DNA of 64,000 bases from JABAAI01 sp965261955 (lineage in GTDB: Bacteria > Spirochaetota > Leptospiria > Leptospirales > Leptonemataceae). Of this stretch, positions 18,005 to 27,391 are shown in pieces. Made by a program: the position numbers and the translations under genes. The first letter of the stretch is position 1. Every line of letters begins with the position of its first letter. Location: NCBI GenBank assembly GCA_965261955.1, contig CBDHEM010000013.1, positions 283,783 through 347,782 of the forward strand. Direction: 5' to 3'. Below the pieces are notes generated by a model, which saw nothing but the letters and a program-made list of their open reading frames with translations, was not told where the DNA came from and searched no databases.

Positions 18005-18211
18005 GGCGTGAAATCAATTACATTAGTATTTTCGGATGTTAGCAATTTTTTTTATTCAATTATATTATTTCTGCTATGGCCAGAATACATTAAATTCATG
18101 CCTTATATCCAAACAATTTTTCTACAATTCAAAAAACTCTTACGTTCATATCTCTCTTCTATTTTGAGAAAAGTTCCTCTGAATTAGAATATACTGGCCG
18201 ATGTTGCCAAG

Positions 18212-19417
18212 GTGTTGAGTCTCTCCCGCCAAAAAATAGAAAGTAAACCACTTGTTCCTTGCCCGACTTGGGTAGGAGAGTTATGGACTGCAAAGCAACG
18301 ACAAATGCACCGTCTTCATTACACGGTAAGTTATCGTGCTTCTTTTAAACCAGAACTTCCTGATTTTTTTATTCGTTATTTTTTACTAGATAGGGGAATT
18401 ACAAATGCTAGAGTACTAGATCCTTTTGGAGGCAGAGGGACGAGTGTCTTGCAAGCAAATTTACTAGGATTTTCTGGTGTACATAATGATTTAAACCCAG
18501 TTTCTCTTTTTTTAGCTCGCTCTAGACAAAAAATACCTTTACTCAGAGCATTAATTTCTCGTGTGAATAGTCTTTCTTTGGATGAAGACCATTCTATTTC
18601 AAAAAAAGATCGTGCCCGTTTTTCCCCTTTTTTTCATTCACGTACTTTAAAAGAAATATTAAACTTTCGTGAACTTTTATTGAAAGGTCATAAAAACGAA
18701 GATGCAGAACTTTCTTACATAGGCCTTACCTTACTTTCACGTCTTCATGGTCATTCTGATGGTTTCCTTTCCGCCTATTCTTTTCCCCAAATTTCTATTT
18801 TACCATCGGCTCAGAAAAAAAATAATTTAAGATTAGGGCAAAAGCCAAAATATCGTGAAGTAAAATCACGCCTAATCCGTAAATTAAAAAATGACTTAGG
18901 TCATGGCGTTCCCGATATATTTTATAAGGCCTCTCAAAAAAACTATTACACTCAACATAGTGCAGATGCTCTTTCTTCACTTCCATCTCATTCCATAGAT
19001 TTAATTGTAACTTCTCCTCCTTTTTTGAATAAAGTGGATTATCAGACAGATAATTGGATGAGAGCTTGGTTTTTAGGACTAGAGGAGGAACTAAGAAACA
19101 TATCTTTGACCATGACGCCAAGTCTTGTAGCTTGGTGTGACTTCATGGAGGCTGTTATGTGTGAGATGGGGCGTGTCCTTAAAAAAAAGGCACACGCCGT
19201 AATTGAAGTTGGTGAGGTGAGCATAGGTTGGAAAAAACAAAATCTAGAAGAAAATTTACTGGAAAGACTTCCTCTGAAAGTAGTTGGTGGTGTTTTACAA
19301 GCCAAAGAAATTTTTATTAATCGCCAAAATTTTACAAAACTTTCAAACTGTTGGTCCGTAACAAATAACAGTAAAGGAACAAACACAAATCGTTGCCTTG
19401 TATTACAAAAAGCATAG
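18212..19417 (+). CDS. Orphan DNA methyltransferase (TSPPF type)
   Basis: The SAM-binding motif is D-P-F-G-G-R-G-T (residues 70-77) and the catalytic motif is T-S-P-P-F (267-271). This order, with FxG before the catalytic motif, is that of N4-cytosine or N6-adenine methyltransferases. The start is GTG at 18212; no in-frame ATG lies upstream. No restriction enzyme gene is adjacent, so it is solitary here. The target base and site cannot be read from the sequence. Confidence 0.85.
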   Translation: MLSLSRQKIESKPLVPCPTWVGELWTAKQRQMHRLHYTVSYRASFKPELPDFFIRYFLLDRGITNARVLDPFGGRGTSVLQANLLGFSGVHNDLNPVSLFLARSRQKIPLLRALISRVNSLSLDEDHSISKKDRARFSPFFHSRTLKEILNFRELLLKGHKNEDAELSYIGLTLLSRLHGHSDGFLSAYSFPQISILPSAQKKNNLRLGQKPKYREVKSRLIRKLKNDLGHGVPDIFYKASQKNYYTQHSADALSSLPSHSIDLIVTSPPFLNKVDYQTDNWMRAWFLGLEEELRNISLTMTPSLVAWCDFMEAVMCEMGRVLKKKAHAVIEVGEVSIGWKKQNLEENLLERLPLKVVGGVLQAKEIFINRQNFTKLSNCWSVTNNSKGTNTNRCLVLQKA

Positions 19418-19552
19418 CTTATAACGTAAATAGAAAATTAGTGTTTTTATTTTTATACAAATAGTATAGTTTGGTATGTATATACTTTTCATGGTCTTTT
19501 GTAAATATCTCTGAGACTGTAAGGAAAAACGATGAGTGGACTTTTTTATGAA

Positions 19553-19670
19553 GGGACATTTTGTGAAATGTAAATAATTGCAAATAGAATACTATGAATT
19601 GCTATGAAACACCGATTTAAAGCATTTTGGATGGACATCTTCTCGCTTTTCTACATTCTCAAACAGTCTC
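19553..19670. repeat. MITE-like element, copy 4, abutting the acyl-CoA dehydrogenase gene
   Basis: The left end is GGGACATTTTGTGAAATGTA and the right end CATTCTCAAACAGTCTC. The interior shares AATTGCAAATAGAATACTAT and CACCGATTTAAAGCATT with other copies. Its right boundary overlaps the stop codon of the neighbouring gene. Confidence 0.7.
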
Positions 19671-21354
19671 ATGAAGCAGTCAAATACTTTGAAAGTATAT
19701 TCTTTGCACAAACCCGTAGAGCCATGACTTCTTCAGCACCTTCGAATATAGAAAAAACGCGGGCATCCAGATAATAACGCGATACAGCATACTCCTCAGC
19801 ATATCCCATACCACCGTGTATCTGCATTGCTTCACGAGTGACCCACTCAGAGATACGAGCAGCATAGAATTTAATGAGTGTTGATTCGGGTTCTCCCTTA
19901 CCTTCATCTATCATACGAGAAACAGCTAGTGAATACTGTCTAGAGGCCTGAGTAATCATAGCCATACGGGCTATTTTCCATCTTGTCAATTGATAGTATC
20001 CAATTTTTTTTCCAAAAACTTTGCGTTCTCCAGCATAACGACAAGCGGCTTCCATGGCTGCTTGCATAACGCCATTAGCTCGTGCAGCAGTTTGTACGCG
20101 CCCACCAGAGAAGCCGGCCATTTGTGTATAGAAGCCTTTTCCACGTCCATTCTCTCCTCCAAGTAAATTGTCATCGGGTACAAAGTAGTTTTCAAAACTC
20201 AATTCAAAGCTATGCATGCCACGATAGCCTATAGTGGAAATAGCCGAACCAGTTAGTTTTCCTCCTTTTTCTTGGACAGTTTCAAATTTATGTCCTTGAT
20301 GACGAGGCTTTTCCACTAGAAATATAGAAAGCCCTTTGTGTTTTAAAGAGGGATCTTTTTCTGAGCGTGCTAACAACATAATAACATCTGCATAACCAGC
20401 AAAGGTACACCAAGTTTTTATGCCATTAATAAGCCATCCAGATGCTGTTTTGTTTGCGGTCACTTCCATTCCAGAAACATCACTTCCATAGTTAGGCTCT
20501 GTTACAGCCACTGCATTGAGTTTTTTACCAGAAGCTAGAGCAGGTAGCCAAGTAGATTTTTGTTCGTTGGTCCCCCCTTTTAATAAGGCTTTAGATAAGA
20601 TTTCTGGACGTGTGATCAGAGAGCCCGCAATGGACAAACCACCCCGAGATAGCTCTTCGGTAATCAACATCATTCCTACAGTACCATAGTCATCTAAATA
20701 ACCACCGTATTTCCCTGGTATGGTCACACCAAAAGCCCCCATTTCTATAAGACCGCTTAATATTTCATCAGGAATGAATTCATCGTTACGATGTACACGT
20801 TCTGCTCTAGGAGCCACAACTTTTTCAGAAAATTCACGAAAAGTTTCTCGCACTGTTTCGTAATCTTTTGATATGGCTAAAGAACCAAATCTACCTTCAA
20901 AACATTTCTCTGCAACAGAGTCATAGTGTTTATAAGCAAGGGAATTTTGAATCATCTGGTTGGTTTCTTGGTTAAAAAGAGAATTCAAATAGTCGCCATC
21001 TAGTCCATATTCGTCAGGATGGGAAGAGAGCTCTCCTCGTAAATGGCTGAGAGCCTCTCCCGCGAAAAGAAGTGCCATAGTTTCTTCCATTTCAGAGCAA
21101 CCTAGTTCTTTGTTGATTGCATAATTATAAAAAGAACGAGAAACAGCACTTTCTGCATTGTGATAAGCGAGATTGTAATAGATAAGCTGATTTTCGTCTA
21201 TTTTATTATGTGAGATTTTTTTCCCTTCAGAATCAGAAACGCTTTTGGATAGTACTTCTCCAATTTTTTCTAGCGTATCAGAAACGATTGTAACCAGTTT
21301 TTTTGTGACTTCATTCATATATATAAATTCTAAGTGCCTCTTCGCATTAAGCAT
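19669..21354 (-). CDS. Acyl-CoA dehydrogenase family protein
   Basis: This 561-residue FAD enzyme oxidises acyl-CoA thioesters to enoyl-CoA. It has an extra ~150-residue helical N-terminal region, then the dehydrogenase core: V-T-E-P-N-Y-G-S-D-V-S-G for flavin binding, G-I-K-T-W-C-T-F-A-G, R-V-Q-T-A-A-R, and the C-terminal Q-I-H-G-G-M-G-Y. ATG 21354 has AGGTG six bases upstream; ATG 21318 is an alternative. The stop codon lies at the edge of a MITE, so the native C-terminus may have been altered. Confidence 0.9.
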   Translation of the reverse strand: MLNAKRHLEFIYMNEVTKKLVTIVSDTLEKIGEVLSKSVSDSEGKKISHNKIDENQLIYYNLAYHNAESAVSRSFYNYAINKELGCSEMEETMALLFAGEALSHLRGELSSHPDEYGLDGDYLNSLFNQETNQMIQNSLAYKHYDSVAEKCFEGRFGSLAISKDYETVRETFREFSEKVVAPRAERVHRNDEFIPDEILSGLIEMGAFGVTIPGKYGGYLDDYGTVGMMLITEELSRGGLSIAGSLITRPEILSKALLKGGTNEQKSTWLPALASGKKLNAVAVTEPNYGSDVSGMEVTANKTASGWLINGIKTWCTFAGYADVIMLLARSEKDPSLKHKGLSIFLVEKPRHQGHKFETVQEKGGKLTGSAISTIGYRGMHSFELSFENYFVPDDNLLGGENGRGKGFYTQMAGFSGGRVQTAARANGVMQAAMEAACRYAGERKVFGKKIGYYQLTRWKIARMAMITQASRQYSLAVSRMIDEGKGEPESTLIKFYAARISEWVTREAMQIHGGMGYAEEYAVSRYYLDARVFSIFEGAEEVMALRVCAKNILSKYLTAS

Positions 21355-21497
21355 GCAACACCTATGGTAGATATATTTAGCATTGGCATATGTTTTTGTG
21401 TTCTATTATGGATATTATATGGATATTACGCGTATCCTAGGACATTTGGGTGGTCTATCCATGCTCCCTTTAATGTCCACATAAGAACGAAGCGGTT

Positions 21498-21815
21498 TCA
21501 GGACAAGGAATTTGCTATATTTATATTAGAATGGAGAGGTGTTTTTTTACGACGGGGGAAGTGAGTAAAATGAGCTTTTTTTATGTATAATCGTTCGTCC
21601 TGTATTATTCCCTCTATATACACACGTTGTCCATTTGGAATTGGCAGTACATTCTTCACTGACCAAATTCTTTTGTTTATTTTTTCAGTTTTTGGTAAAA
21701 AAAGATAGGCACGACCACGACTATTCTTGCGATAGACACCATGGAGGCTAATGAATTCTTTTTTTTTTGAGGAGCTTATATATAGTATAGGTCTTCTAAC
21801 ATCATTTTGTTCCAT
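21498..21815 (-). CDS. Small protein, unknown function
   Basis: The 105-residue frame is basic, with an alternating pattern (R-V-Y-I-E-G-I-I-Q-D-E-R-L-Y-I) that looks like a small beta-barrel. It fills the gap between the acyl-CoA dehydrogenase and the next gene and overlaps no other candidate. No family recognised, and coding status is moderately supported. Confidence 0.5.
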   Translation of the reverse strand: MEQNDVRRPILYISSSKKKEFISLHGVYRKNSRGRAYLFLPKTEKINKRIWSVKNVLPIPNGQRVYIEGIIQDERLYIKKAHFTHFPRRKKTPLHSNINIANSLS

Positions 21816-21869
21816 ATTTTTTATTTTTCAGTATATTTTATTTTTCATTATAAATTATAGGCTGTAGCC

Positions 21870-22538
21870 GTGTTAAGAAAGAATTCATTTTATTCTATTG
21901 GATTTTTCTCATTCTTTTTTCTTTTTCTTTTTCTGAATATATCCGTACTTTACGGGAGAGAATTTTGTCATTACGATTTTCGCTTGCCTAACTACCATCA
22001 AATCCTTGCTCAAGAAAAAGATATTCTAGTGGCTATGAAAAAATATGTTTTACCCATAAGCAAAAAAGTAGTTCATACAAGGTGGACATTTAACTGTATA
22101 CGGAATTTACGGCGTACGAATCGCTTGCCGGAGTTGCTTCAAAACGCTCGTAAGAAAAAAGAACTGATCCATTATGTCGAAAAACTTTTTCTCGATCAGG
22201 GCATAGAAAGTCTTATTTGGAGTCGTACGCGTATCCAAAAAGGGCATCGACTTGCCAGTATGGAAGTATATTTTTCCACAAGAAATTATGAATATAATGT
22301 TTACATTATAGGAGAAAGAAAGGCATATTTAAATGTAAAAGGTGAGTTACATAACTTGTTGCTGTCACAGTTAAAAAAGATGTTAAAAAATAGCAAATTT
22401 AATTTACAAGCACAAAAAACAATTACAGAGGCAGAGTACCAATATCGTTTGTACATATTTCTTTTTATTCTTTTGTTTATTTGTCTTTTCACTATTTTTT
22501 TTGTAACTCGTATGCTTTTCAAAAGCATGCAGAAATAA
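21870..22538 (+). CDS. Exported membrane protein with C-terminal anchor, unknown function
   Basis: The 222-residue product has an N-terminal hydrophobic segment (residues ~10-28) ending near L-Y-G-R, compatible with a signal peptide. A middle domain is rich in Arg and Lys, and a C-terminal membrane segment lies at about 193-215. The start is GTG at 21870. The topology suggests a periplasmic domain held by the C-terminal helix. No domain identified. Confidence 0.65.
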   Translation: MLRKNSFYSIGFFSFFFLFLFLNISVLYGREFCHYDFRLPNYHQILAQEKDILVAMKKYVLPISKKVVHTRWTFNCIRNLRRTNRLPELLQNARKKKELIHYVEKLFLDQGIESLIWSRTRIQKGHRLASMEVYFSTRNYEYNVYIIGERKAYLNVKGELHNLLLSQLKKMLKNSKFNLQAQKTITEAEYQYRLYIFLFILLFICLFTIFFVTRMLFKSMQK

Positions 22539-22548
22539 ACGGGCGTTG

Positions 22549-22720
22549 TTGCACAAATCGTAAAATGGCGTACAAGATCAATATATTGCAGTTATTTGCA
22601 CTGATTTAATCTACAAAAAATAAACACGCAAAATGTGGAAATGAGGAGTGTAAATCATGAAAAATCAACTGAAAAAGTATGCTGAAGATTTCAATAAAAT
22701 CCGGATCAATATGCTATAAA
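22549..22720 (+). mobile_element. IS-like remnant with IS5-style terminal repeat
   Basis: The segment opens with GGCGTTGTTGCACAAATCG, close to the GGCTTTGTTGCA-type ends of some IS5-family elements. About 85 bp later a frame starts M-K-N-Q-L-K-K-Y-A-E-D-F-N-K-I and stops after about 20 codons. The same frame start occurs at about 3885. No right end was found. Confidence 0.5.
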
Positions 22721-22870
22721 ATCAGCAGATGCAAAAATATAGAATGGCATTCTAAAAAAGACTATAGCCATTTTATCGAGAAACCCAGTATGAAATAGGA
22801 AAGAATAAACAGCAAGCGCTCGTAATACTCGGTGCAGAAAATATGCAAAATCCTCAAAGTATCTAGAAAG

Positions 22871-22979
22871 TGGCTGTTGCAAAATGTAAATAATTAGAAA
22901 TAAAGTGGTATGAAACACCGATTTAAGGCTTTAGTTAGAAGGTTAACTTTCTGTTTTTTTGTATTTCGTAAAGTCTCTC
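22871..22979. repeat. MITE-like element, copy 5
   Basis: The left end TGGCTGTTGCAAAATGTAAA is an inverted counterpart of the right end TTTGTATTTCGTAAAGTCTC. The interior TATGAAACACCGATTTAAGG matches copies 3 and 4. This is one of the most complete copies, at about 109 bp. Confidence 0.7.
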
Positions 22980-23117
22980 ATGGGAAAATCCCGATTGCAT
23001 ACGAAATTTATTTGGAAAGAACGTTGAACCCGTAACGCTTACTATCTCATTAAGAGGGCGTTTTCAAAAAGATCTCATTTATTAGCAACTTAAATTGATT
23101 CTGAACAAGAATGATCT

Positions 23118-24092
23118 TTATTTATAATGAAAAGAATCTGTATTTGGGTCGTAAAATAGGCGAGGAATATCTTTTTTTGTATCTTTTGAAGATATATCAG
23201 TATTTTTTTCTTCTGTTCGATTTTGTTCATCGTCATAAGTTGTAGGCTCACTAATGTTTTGTATTTGTATATTTTTTTCTTTATTCTTTTGTTGATATTG
23301 AGAAGAAGAAAGTTCTGTTTTATAAAAATTTTGATCTGGAGTAACATTCCTTTTTTTATTTTGTATGTTGGTATATATTTTCTTCCACTGATTTCTGATA
23401 ATATTTGCATAATCAAAAATTTTTGTCTGTTTTACTTTAGGAGTGTAATAGTTTGGTGTATGGCTGGGGGGAGATGATTGCATGCTTATGATTTCTGGCA
23501 GGAGTACTAGTTTTGCGTAAAAAACGCCTCCCAAAAGACCACCAAGATGGCCACTATGTGAAATATAGGAATTACTATCGAATATGGCAAAAAGCAGTGA
23601 GACAATACACAATAGGATAGCTGCCGTGCGTGCAGTCATGGGAAAAAATAAGAGAAAGATGCGTGATCGAGGATGAAGTATAGCGACCCCACCCAGTAAA
23701 CCCATAAGAGCTCCAGAAGCACCCACTGTGGAGCGAGCTAATACTTGATAGGAACCAAATAAGTACGGTATGAAAATAACTAATGATGAAGCAAAAAGCC
23801 CTGAAACGAAGTAAAGCCATAGAAAACGAGACATTCCCAGCAAGCGTTCTAATAGGGATCCAAAGCTCCACAGTGCAATCATATTTACAAGAAGGTGCAA
23901 TGGGAAAGAGGGCGAATGTAAAAACATACTTGTAATTGGTTGCCAAAATGCACCCTCAATAAAGCTAATGGGATTTAATGCAAAATTTTCATAAACGGAG
24001 CGAATAAAATCGTCGTTTGAGAATCCTATTAAAGAAACGATGATATAAATGGCGATATTTGTAAAAAGTAGTGTGTAAGTTGCCGGAGACAT
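23118..24092 (-). CDS. Rhomboid-family intramembrane serine protease
   Basis: Six membrane helices fill residues ~5-200. The catalytic Ser is in G-A-S-G-A (about S126), and the partner His is in S-G-H-L-G-G (about H182). An H-L-L-V-N-M segment near residue 66 matches the conserved loop helix. The C-terminal ~110 residues are hydrophilic, rich in Asn, Lys and Gln, and probably cytoplasmic. Rhomboids cleave membrane proteins within the bilayer; the substrate here is unknown. Confidence 0.9.
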   Translation of the reverse strand: MSPATYTLLFTNIAIYIIVSLIGFSNDDFIRSVYENFALNPISFIEGAFWQPITSMFLHSPSFPLHLLVNMIALWSFGSLLERLLGMSRFLWLYFVSGLFASSLVIFIPYLFGSYQVLARSTVGASGALMGLLGGVAILHPRSRIFLLFFPMTARTAAILLCIVSLLFAIFDSNSYISHSGHLGGLLGGVFYAKLVLLPEIISMQSSPPSHTPNYYTPKVKQTKIFDYANIIRNQWKKIYTNIQNKKRNVTPDQNFYKTELSSSQYQQKNKEKNIQIQNISEPTTYDDEQNRTEEKNTDISSKDTKKDIPRLFYDPNTDSFHYK

Positions 24093-24209
24093 GCTGTCCT
24101 TTAGTTTAACAGTGAACGACTAGTTTTGCTTCGAAATTAGTCTACCCTATTTTTACCATTAATTTTTTCATTATAACTTGACTTATACAATGAAAAGAAG
24201 TGTAACTGT

Positions 24210-25208
24210 GTGTTGTTTTCAGTGATTGGAATTAATCAGACATACTCATTTTGGCAGTTTCGCTTTTACACGATTTGTCTTGGTGTATTTCTGTTTGTTA
24301 AGTTTTTTTTTGCGGCTTTAGGCTGGAATGAGTACAATACTTTAAACACAATTGATTCTAAGCTTGCTGCAGTTTGTGGACTTTTTTTAGCTTTGCAAAT
24401 TATTTTTATCTATGGGATAATTTGGTCTTGTTTTCTTGCAGAGTGTGCTTGGTTGTATGTATTTTATTTCAGACAAAGTCTTACTGTAACTTGTATTAGT
24501 TCTATTGTTATACTTTTACCTGCTTTGCTTTATATCACGGTATGGCTTTTGAATAGAAGATCGGGAGATAGCTCTACTAAGGAAATAGGGGGACCTAATT
24601 GGCAAGTAGCATCAATGTCACAAATACGGTCGATGTCATCAGTGATATTTTATGGGACACAAGTTGTATTTTTACTAAGTTGTATTAGTTGCTACATCCA
24701 AAAAAATTTCCAAGAATTATTTTGGATACAAAGTCTATTTTTTATTTTTATTTTTGATTCGCGTTGGTTTCCTCCCACGAAGGTGAAAACAACTCAAAAA
24801 CCCATTCTTTTTTTTGATGGGTCATGTGGGATATGTAATCATTGGGTTAGTTATGTTTTTCAAGAAGACTATAAACATATTTTTCGCTTCGCTCCTCTTC
24901 AAGGTCGAGTCGCCTCTACTGTACTTCCTGAAAAATACATAAAGAAATTATCCTCTATTGTTTTATATGAAAGAGAAGATAAATTTCACGTTGCTTCAAA
25001 TGCCATTTTACAAATCGGTTCTAAATTAGGAGGGATGTGGAGATTATTTTCTCTTTTGGGTTATTGTATTCCTACTGGAATTCGCCAAATCTTCTATAAT
25101 ATTATCGCTAGAAACCGTTACACATGGTTTTCAAGGGGATCGGAAGCGTCAAATTGTTCTATTATTTCAGGGGTTTCAAGCAAAGCACAGAAATATTTTT
25201 TGGATTAG
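24210..25208 (+). CDS. Membrane protein with C-terminal DCC-family thiol oxidoreductase domain
   Basis: The N-terminal ~190 residues hold four to five membrane helices. The C-terminal domain (about 197-332) is of the DCC1/DUF393 family, with the redox motif D203-x2-C206-x2-C209 in F-D-G-S-C-G-I-C. Such domains are thioredoxin-like, and the fusion to a membrane domain resembles HTTM-type proteins. The start is GTG 24210. The next gene begins 3 bp after the stop, so the two are almost certainly cotranscribed. Confidence 0.8.
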   Translation: MLFSVIGINQTYSFWQFRFYTICLGVFLFVKFFFAALGWNEYNTLNTIDSKLAAVCGLFLALQIIFIYGIIWSCFLAECAWLYVFYFRQSLTVTCISSIVILLPALLYITVWLLNRRSGDSSTKEIGGPNWQVASMSQIRSMSSVIFYGTQVVFLLSCISCYIQKNFQELFWIQSLFFIFIFDSRWFPPTKVKTTQKPILFFDGSCGICNHWVSYVFQEDYKHIFRFAPLQGRVASTVLPEKYIKKLSSIVLYEREDKFHVASNAILQIGSKLGGMWRLFSLLGYCIPTGIRQIFYNIIARNRYTWFSRGSEASNCSIISGVSSKAQKYFLD

Positions 25209-25211
25209 TTT

Positions 25212-27251
25212 ATGCGAAAAAAACAAGCGAAAATTGAAGTAGTATATCCATTTTTAGATCTTTTATCTGAAAACCAAGCTTTAGCTAAGGGGGTAAATCT
25301 TGGAGATAAGAATACTTACTCCCTTTACCATGCTATAAAAAAAAGATCGAACATGACAATGGCCAAGCAATATGCCTTATTCCGACTAGGTATGCCGGTT
25401 GATGGTATTTTAGATATAGCGGAGGAAACAATCAAGAAAATTCTTTCGCAACTGGTATACGAAAAGCTGATAGCAGAGGTCCTTCAGTTAGAATATCGAT
25501 ATGAAAAACTGCATCTTATAACTTGTTATTTATCTCTAAATCTTTCTGATCCCCCAGTATGTCTTTTTGAGACAGTAATACGCACGTCTAGTGAAAATAT
25601 CGGAACGATGTTAAAATCCTTACCTGTATTAAGTATGCAAGAAATTCAGAAAGCTTATATGGACGATTTGCGAGGGAAGAAGGTCACAGCGAAAACCCAT
25701 CCAGGTGTACTGATAGATCCATTTATGATTATCCAATCAAAAAGATTCGAATTTGAGCCACCTCAACAACATATGATAGATGCCAGTATTATGGAAATAA
25801 AAAAAGAACTGCTCAAAAATCAAGAGATTATAGAGGTTCCACAATATGGTTTTATTCATATTGATAAAGAAAATATGTTAAATAGGTATATGGTAGCAGA
25901 AGAAGTGATTAGGGATGAACTTATAGGTATCTATCAAAATAAATTTGAAAGTTTAAAAGGTATATTTAGTCAAATTTTTTTAGAAGAAGCTATCCATGAG
26001 ATGGATACTTCCTCCATAGAAACGACAGAATTTTTAGTGAAATTTGTGAAAGCAATTCAAGATATAAGTTCACCTAAGAAACTAAAAGATAGTTCTGCAG
26101 AGAAGTATCTAGGCAAACTTTCTATCGAAACAATATTAAGTTTGATGAAAAGAATTGAAACTTTGCTAAAGGAAAGGCATCATGAAAAAAGTCTAAAGGA
26201 TTATCAAGAATATAGGGAAAAATTATTTCCATCCGATAAAAGTATAGATATGCCAATATTATTTGTGATGGAAGAAGAAAAAAATGAACTTACGAAGGAA
26301 ACTTGGAACTATCTTATGAATGATACAACTGTTGGGAATATACAATGGGAGTTACCTGATATGAGTGTTTTTGTTTTTGTCCGCATGGATGTAGAGAGCA
26401 TCTTTAATATTGTTACAAAAATGGAAAAGGGCAAAGATATTCTGCAATGGCATGTACTTTCTATTCGAGAAATTTTTGAAAAATATGGAGTAGTATTGAA
26501 TGAATTATTTGAGATTCCCGAATTCCTTTTGCCGTATGGAAAGATTTTGCAAAGAGTATATCTCAAATATATGCCATGGTATCATATCATTTTAATTTCT
26601 TTGCGAATTCATTTCTTTATCGATGGTGCCTATGGTAAAGCGAAACGCCTTATTCGTAAAGAGCAATACTATTATGCTAATCGAAACGAGAGTAAACGTA
26701 AGAAAGAAGAGGAAGCAAACGATAAAAGAAGAGGGGCTATGCTAAAAAGTATAGAAAAGCTGTATAGTACAAATAAAATCATTTCACATTTGGATACTTC
26801 TTATTTTACCAGAAAAATTCCCCCTACAGTACAAGATTCAAAAAAATTTTCAGGGATAGATGACTTGAATGAATTTATAAGTTTTATTAAAAGCGAAAAT
26901 TTTCAGATAGTTTCTCCCCTGAAAAAGGATAGCCATTTAGGAAATTCGTTATTACTCCATCCCATGGATCCTAGTTGGGGTGTACGTTCCCAACGTATAG
27001 AAAAAATGGCAAATGAAGTTATGAGTGATGGCAAATCACATGGAAACGAAATTCAGCTACGGTTCAAACAAATATTACGATTTATCCAAAATAAAAAGAA
27101 AAAAACTAAACTGACTACTGCGACGAAATCTGTTCAGGCTCAGAAAACCAAAAAGGGAAAAGACCCCTACGAGATTTTTGGGGAAGAACTGCAAAAGTCA
27201 GAAAATACAAAAAAAAGAGAAGAAGAACAAAAAGAAGCCATTACAGTTTAG
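25212..27251 (+). CDS. Large cytoplasmic protein, unknown function
   Basis: The 679-residue product is largely helical, with no signal peptide or membrane segment, and ends in a Lys/Glu-rich low-complexity tail (about residues 625-679). A short helix-turn-helix-like stretch occurs near residues 50-80. I recognise no catalytic motif. It is coupled to the DCC-domain gene upstream. A hairpin at 27326-27349 lies between it and the convergent HEAT-repeat gene. Confidence 0.75.
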   Translation: MRKKQAKIEVVYPFLDLLSENQALAKGVNLGDKNTYSLYHAIKKRSNMTMAKQYALFRLGMPVDGILDIAEETIKKILSQLVYEKLIAEVLQLEYRYEKLHLITCYLSLNLSDPPVCLFETVIRTSSENIGTMLKSLPVLSMQEIQKAYMDDLRGKKVTAKTHPGVLIDPFMIIQSKRFEFEPPQQHMIDASIMEIKKELLKNQEIIEVPQYGFIHIDKENMLNRYMVAEEVIRDELIGIYQNKFESLKGIFSQIFLEEAIHEMDTSSIETTEFLVKFVKAIQDISSPKKLKDSSAEKYLGKLSIETILSLMKRIETLLKERHHEKSLKDYQEYREKLFPSDKSIDMPILFVMEEEKNELTKETWNYLMNDTTVGNIQWELPDMSVFVFVRMDVESIFNIVTKMEKGKDILQWHVLSIREIFEKYGVVLNELFEIPEFLLPYGKILQRVYLKYMPWYHIILISLRIHFFIDGAYGKAKRLIRKEQYYYANRNESKRKKEEEANDKRRGAMLKSIEKLYSTNKIISHLDTSYFTRKIPPTVQDSKKFSGIDDLNEFISFIKSENFQIVSPLKKDSHLGNSLLLHPMDPSWGVRSQRIEKMANEVMSDGKSHGNEIQLRFKQILRFIQNKKKKTKLTTATKSVQAQKTKKGKDPYEIFGEELQKSENTKKREEEQKEAITV

Positions 27252-27325
27252 AATGGGCTAGCTCACCTACCCCAGGTCCCCCCTAAACTAACAAAAAAGT
27301 CAACTCAATGAGTTTTCTCTTTATG

Positions 27326-27354
27326 GAGCTTCTCTTCCTGGAGAAGCTCTTCTT
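27326..27354 (+). terminator. Hairpin between convergent genes
   Basis: GAGCTTCTC (27326-27334) and GAGAAGCTC (27341-27349) form a perfect 9-bp stem with a 6-base loop, followed by TTCTT. It is placed to end the plus-strand unit and possibly the opposing one. The weak T tract lowers certainty. Confidence 0.55.
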
Positions 27355-27391
27355 GCACTTTAGCAAAGAAGGCCTAAAGATAACACCAAAG

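Larger units (their letters stand above)
22539..23117. other. 579-bp gene-free interval with IS remnant and MITE
   Basis: It contains an IS5-like end and dead reading frame at 22549-22720 and a MITE at 22871-22979. The rest has stop codons in all frames and no recognisable gene. Confidence 0.6.

Noticed and set aside
18795..19386. Two overlapping minus-strand frames of about 110 residues
   Set aside because: They lie fully inside the methyltransferase gene, whose motifs show the plus strand is coding.
23575..23946. 123-residue minus-strand frame
   Set aside because: It overlaps the rhomboid gene in another frame on the same strand; the rhomboid motifs are decisive.
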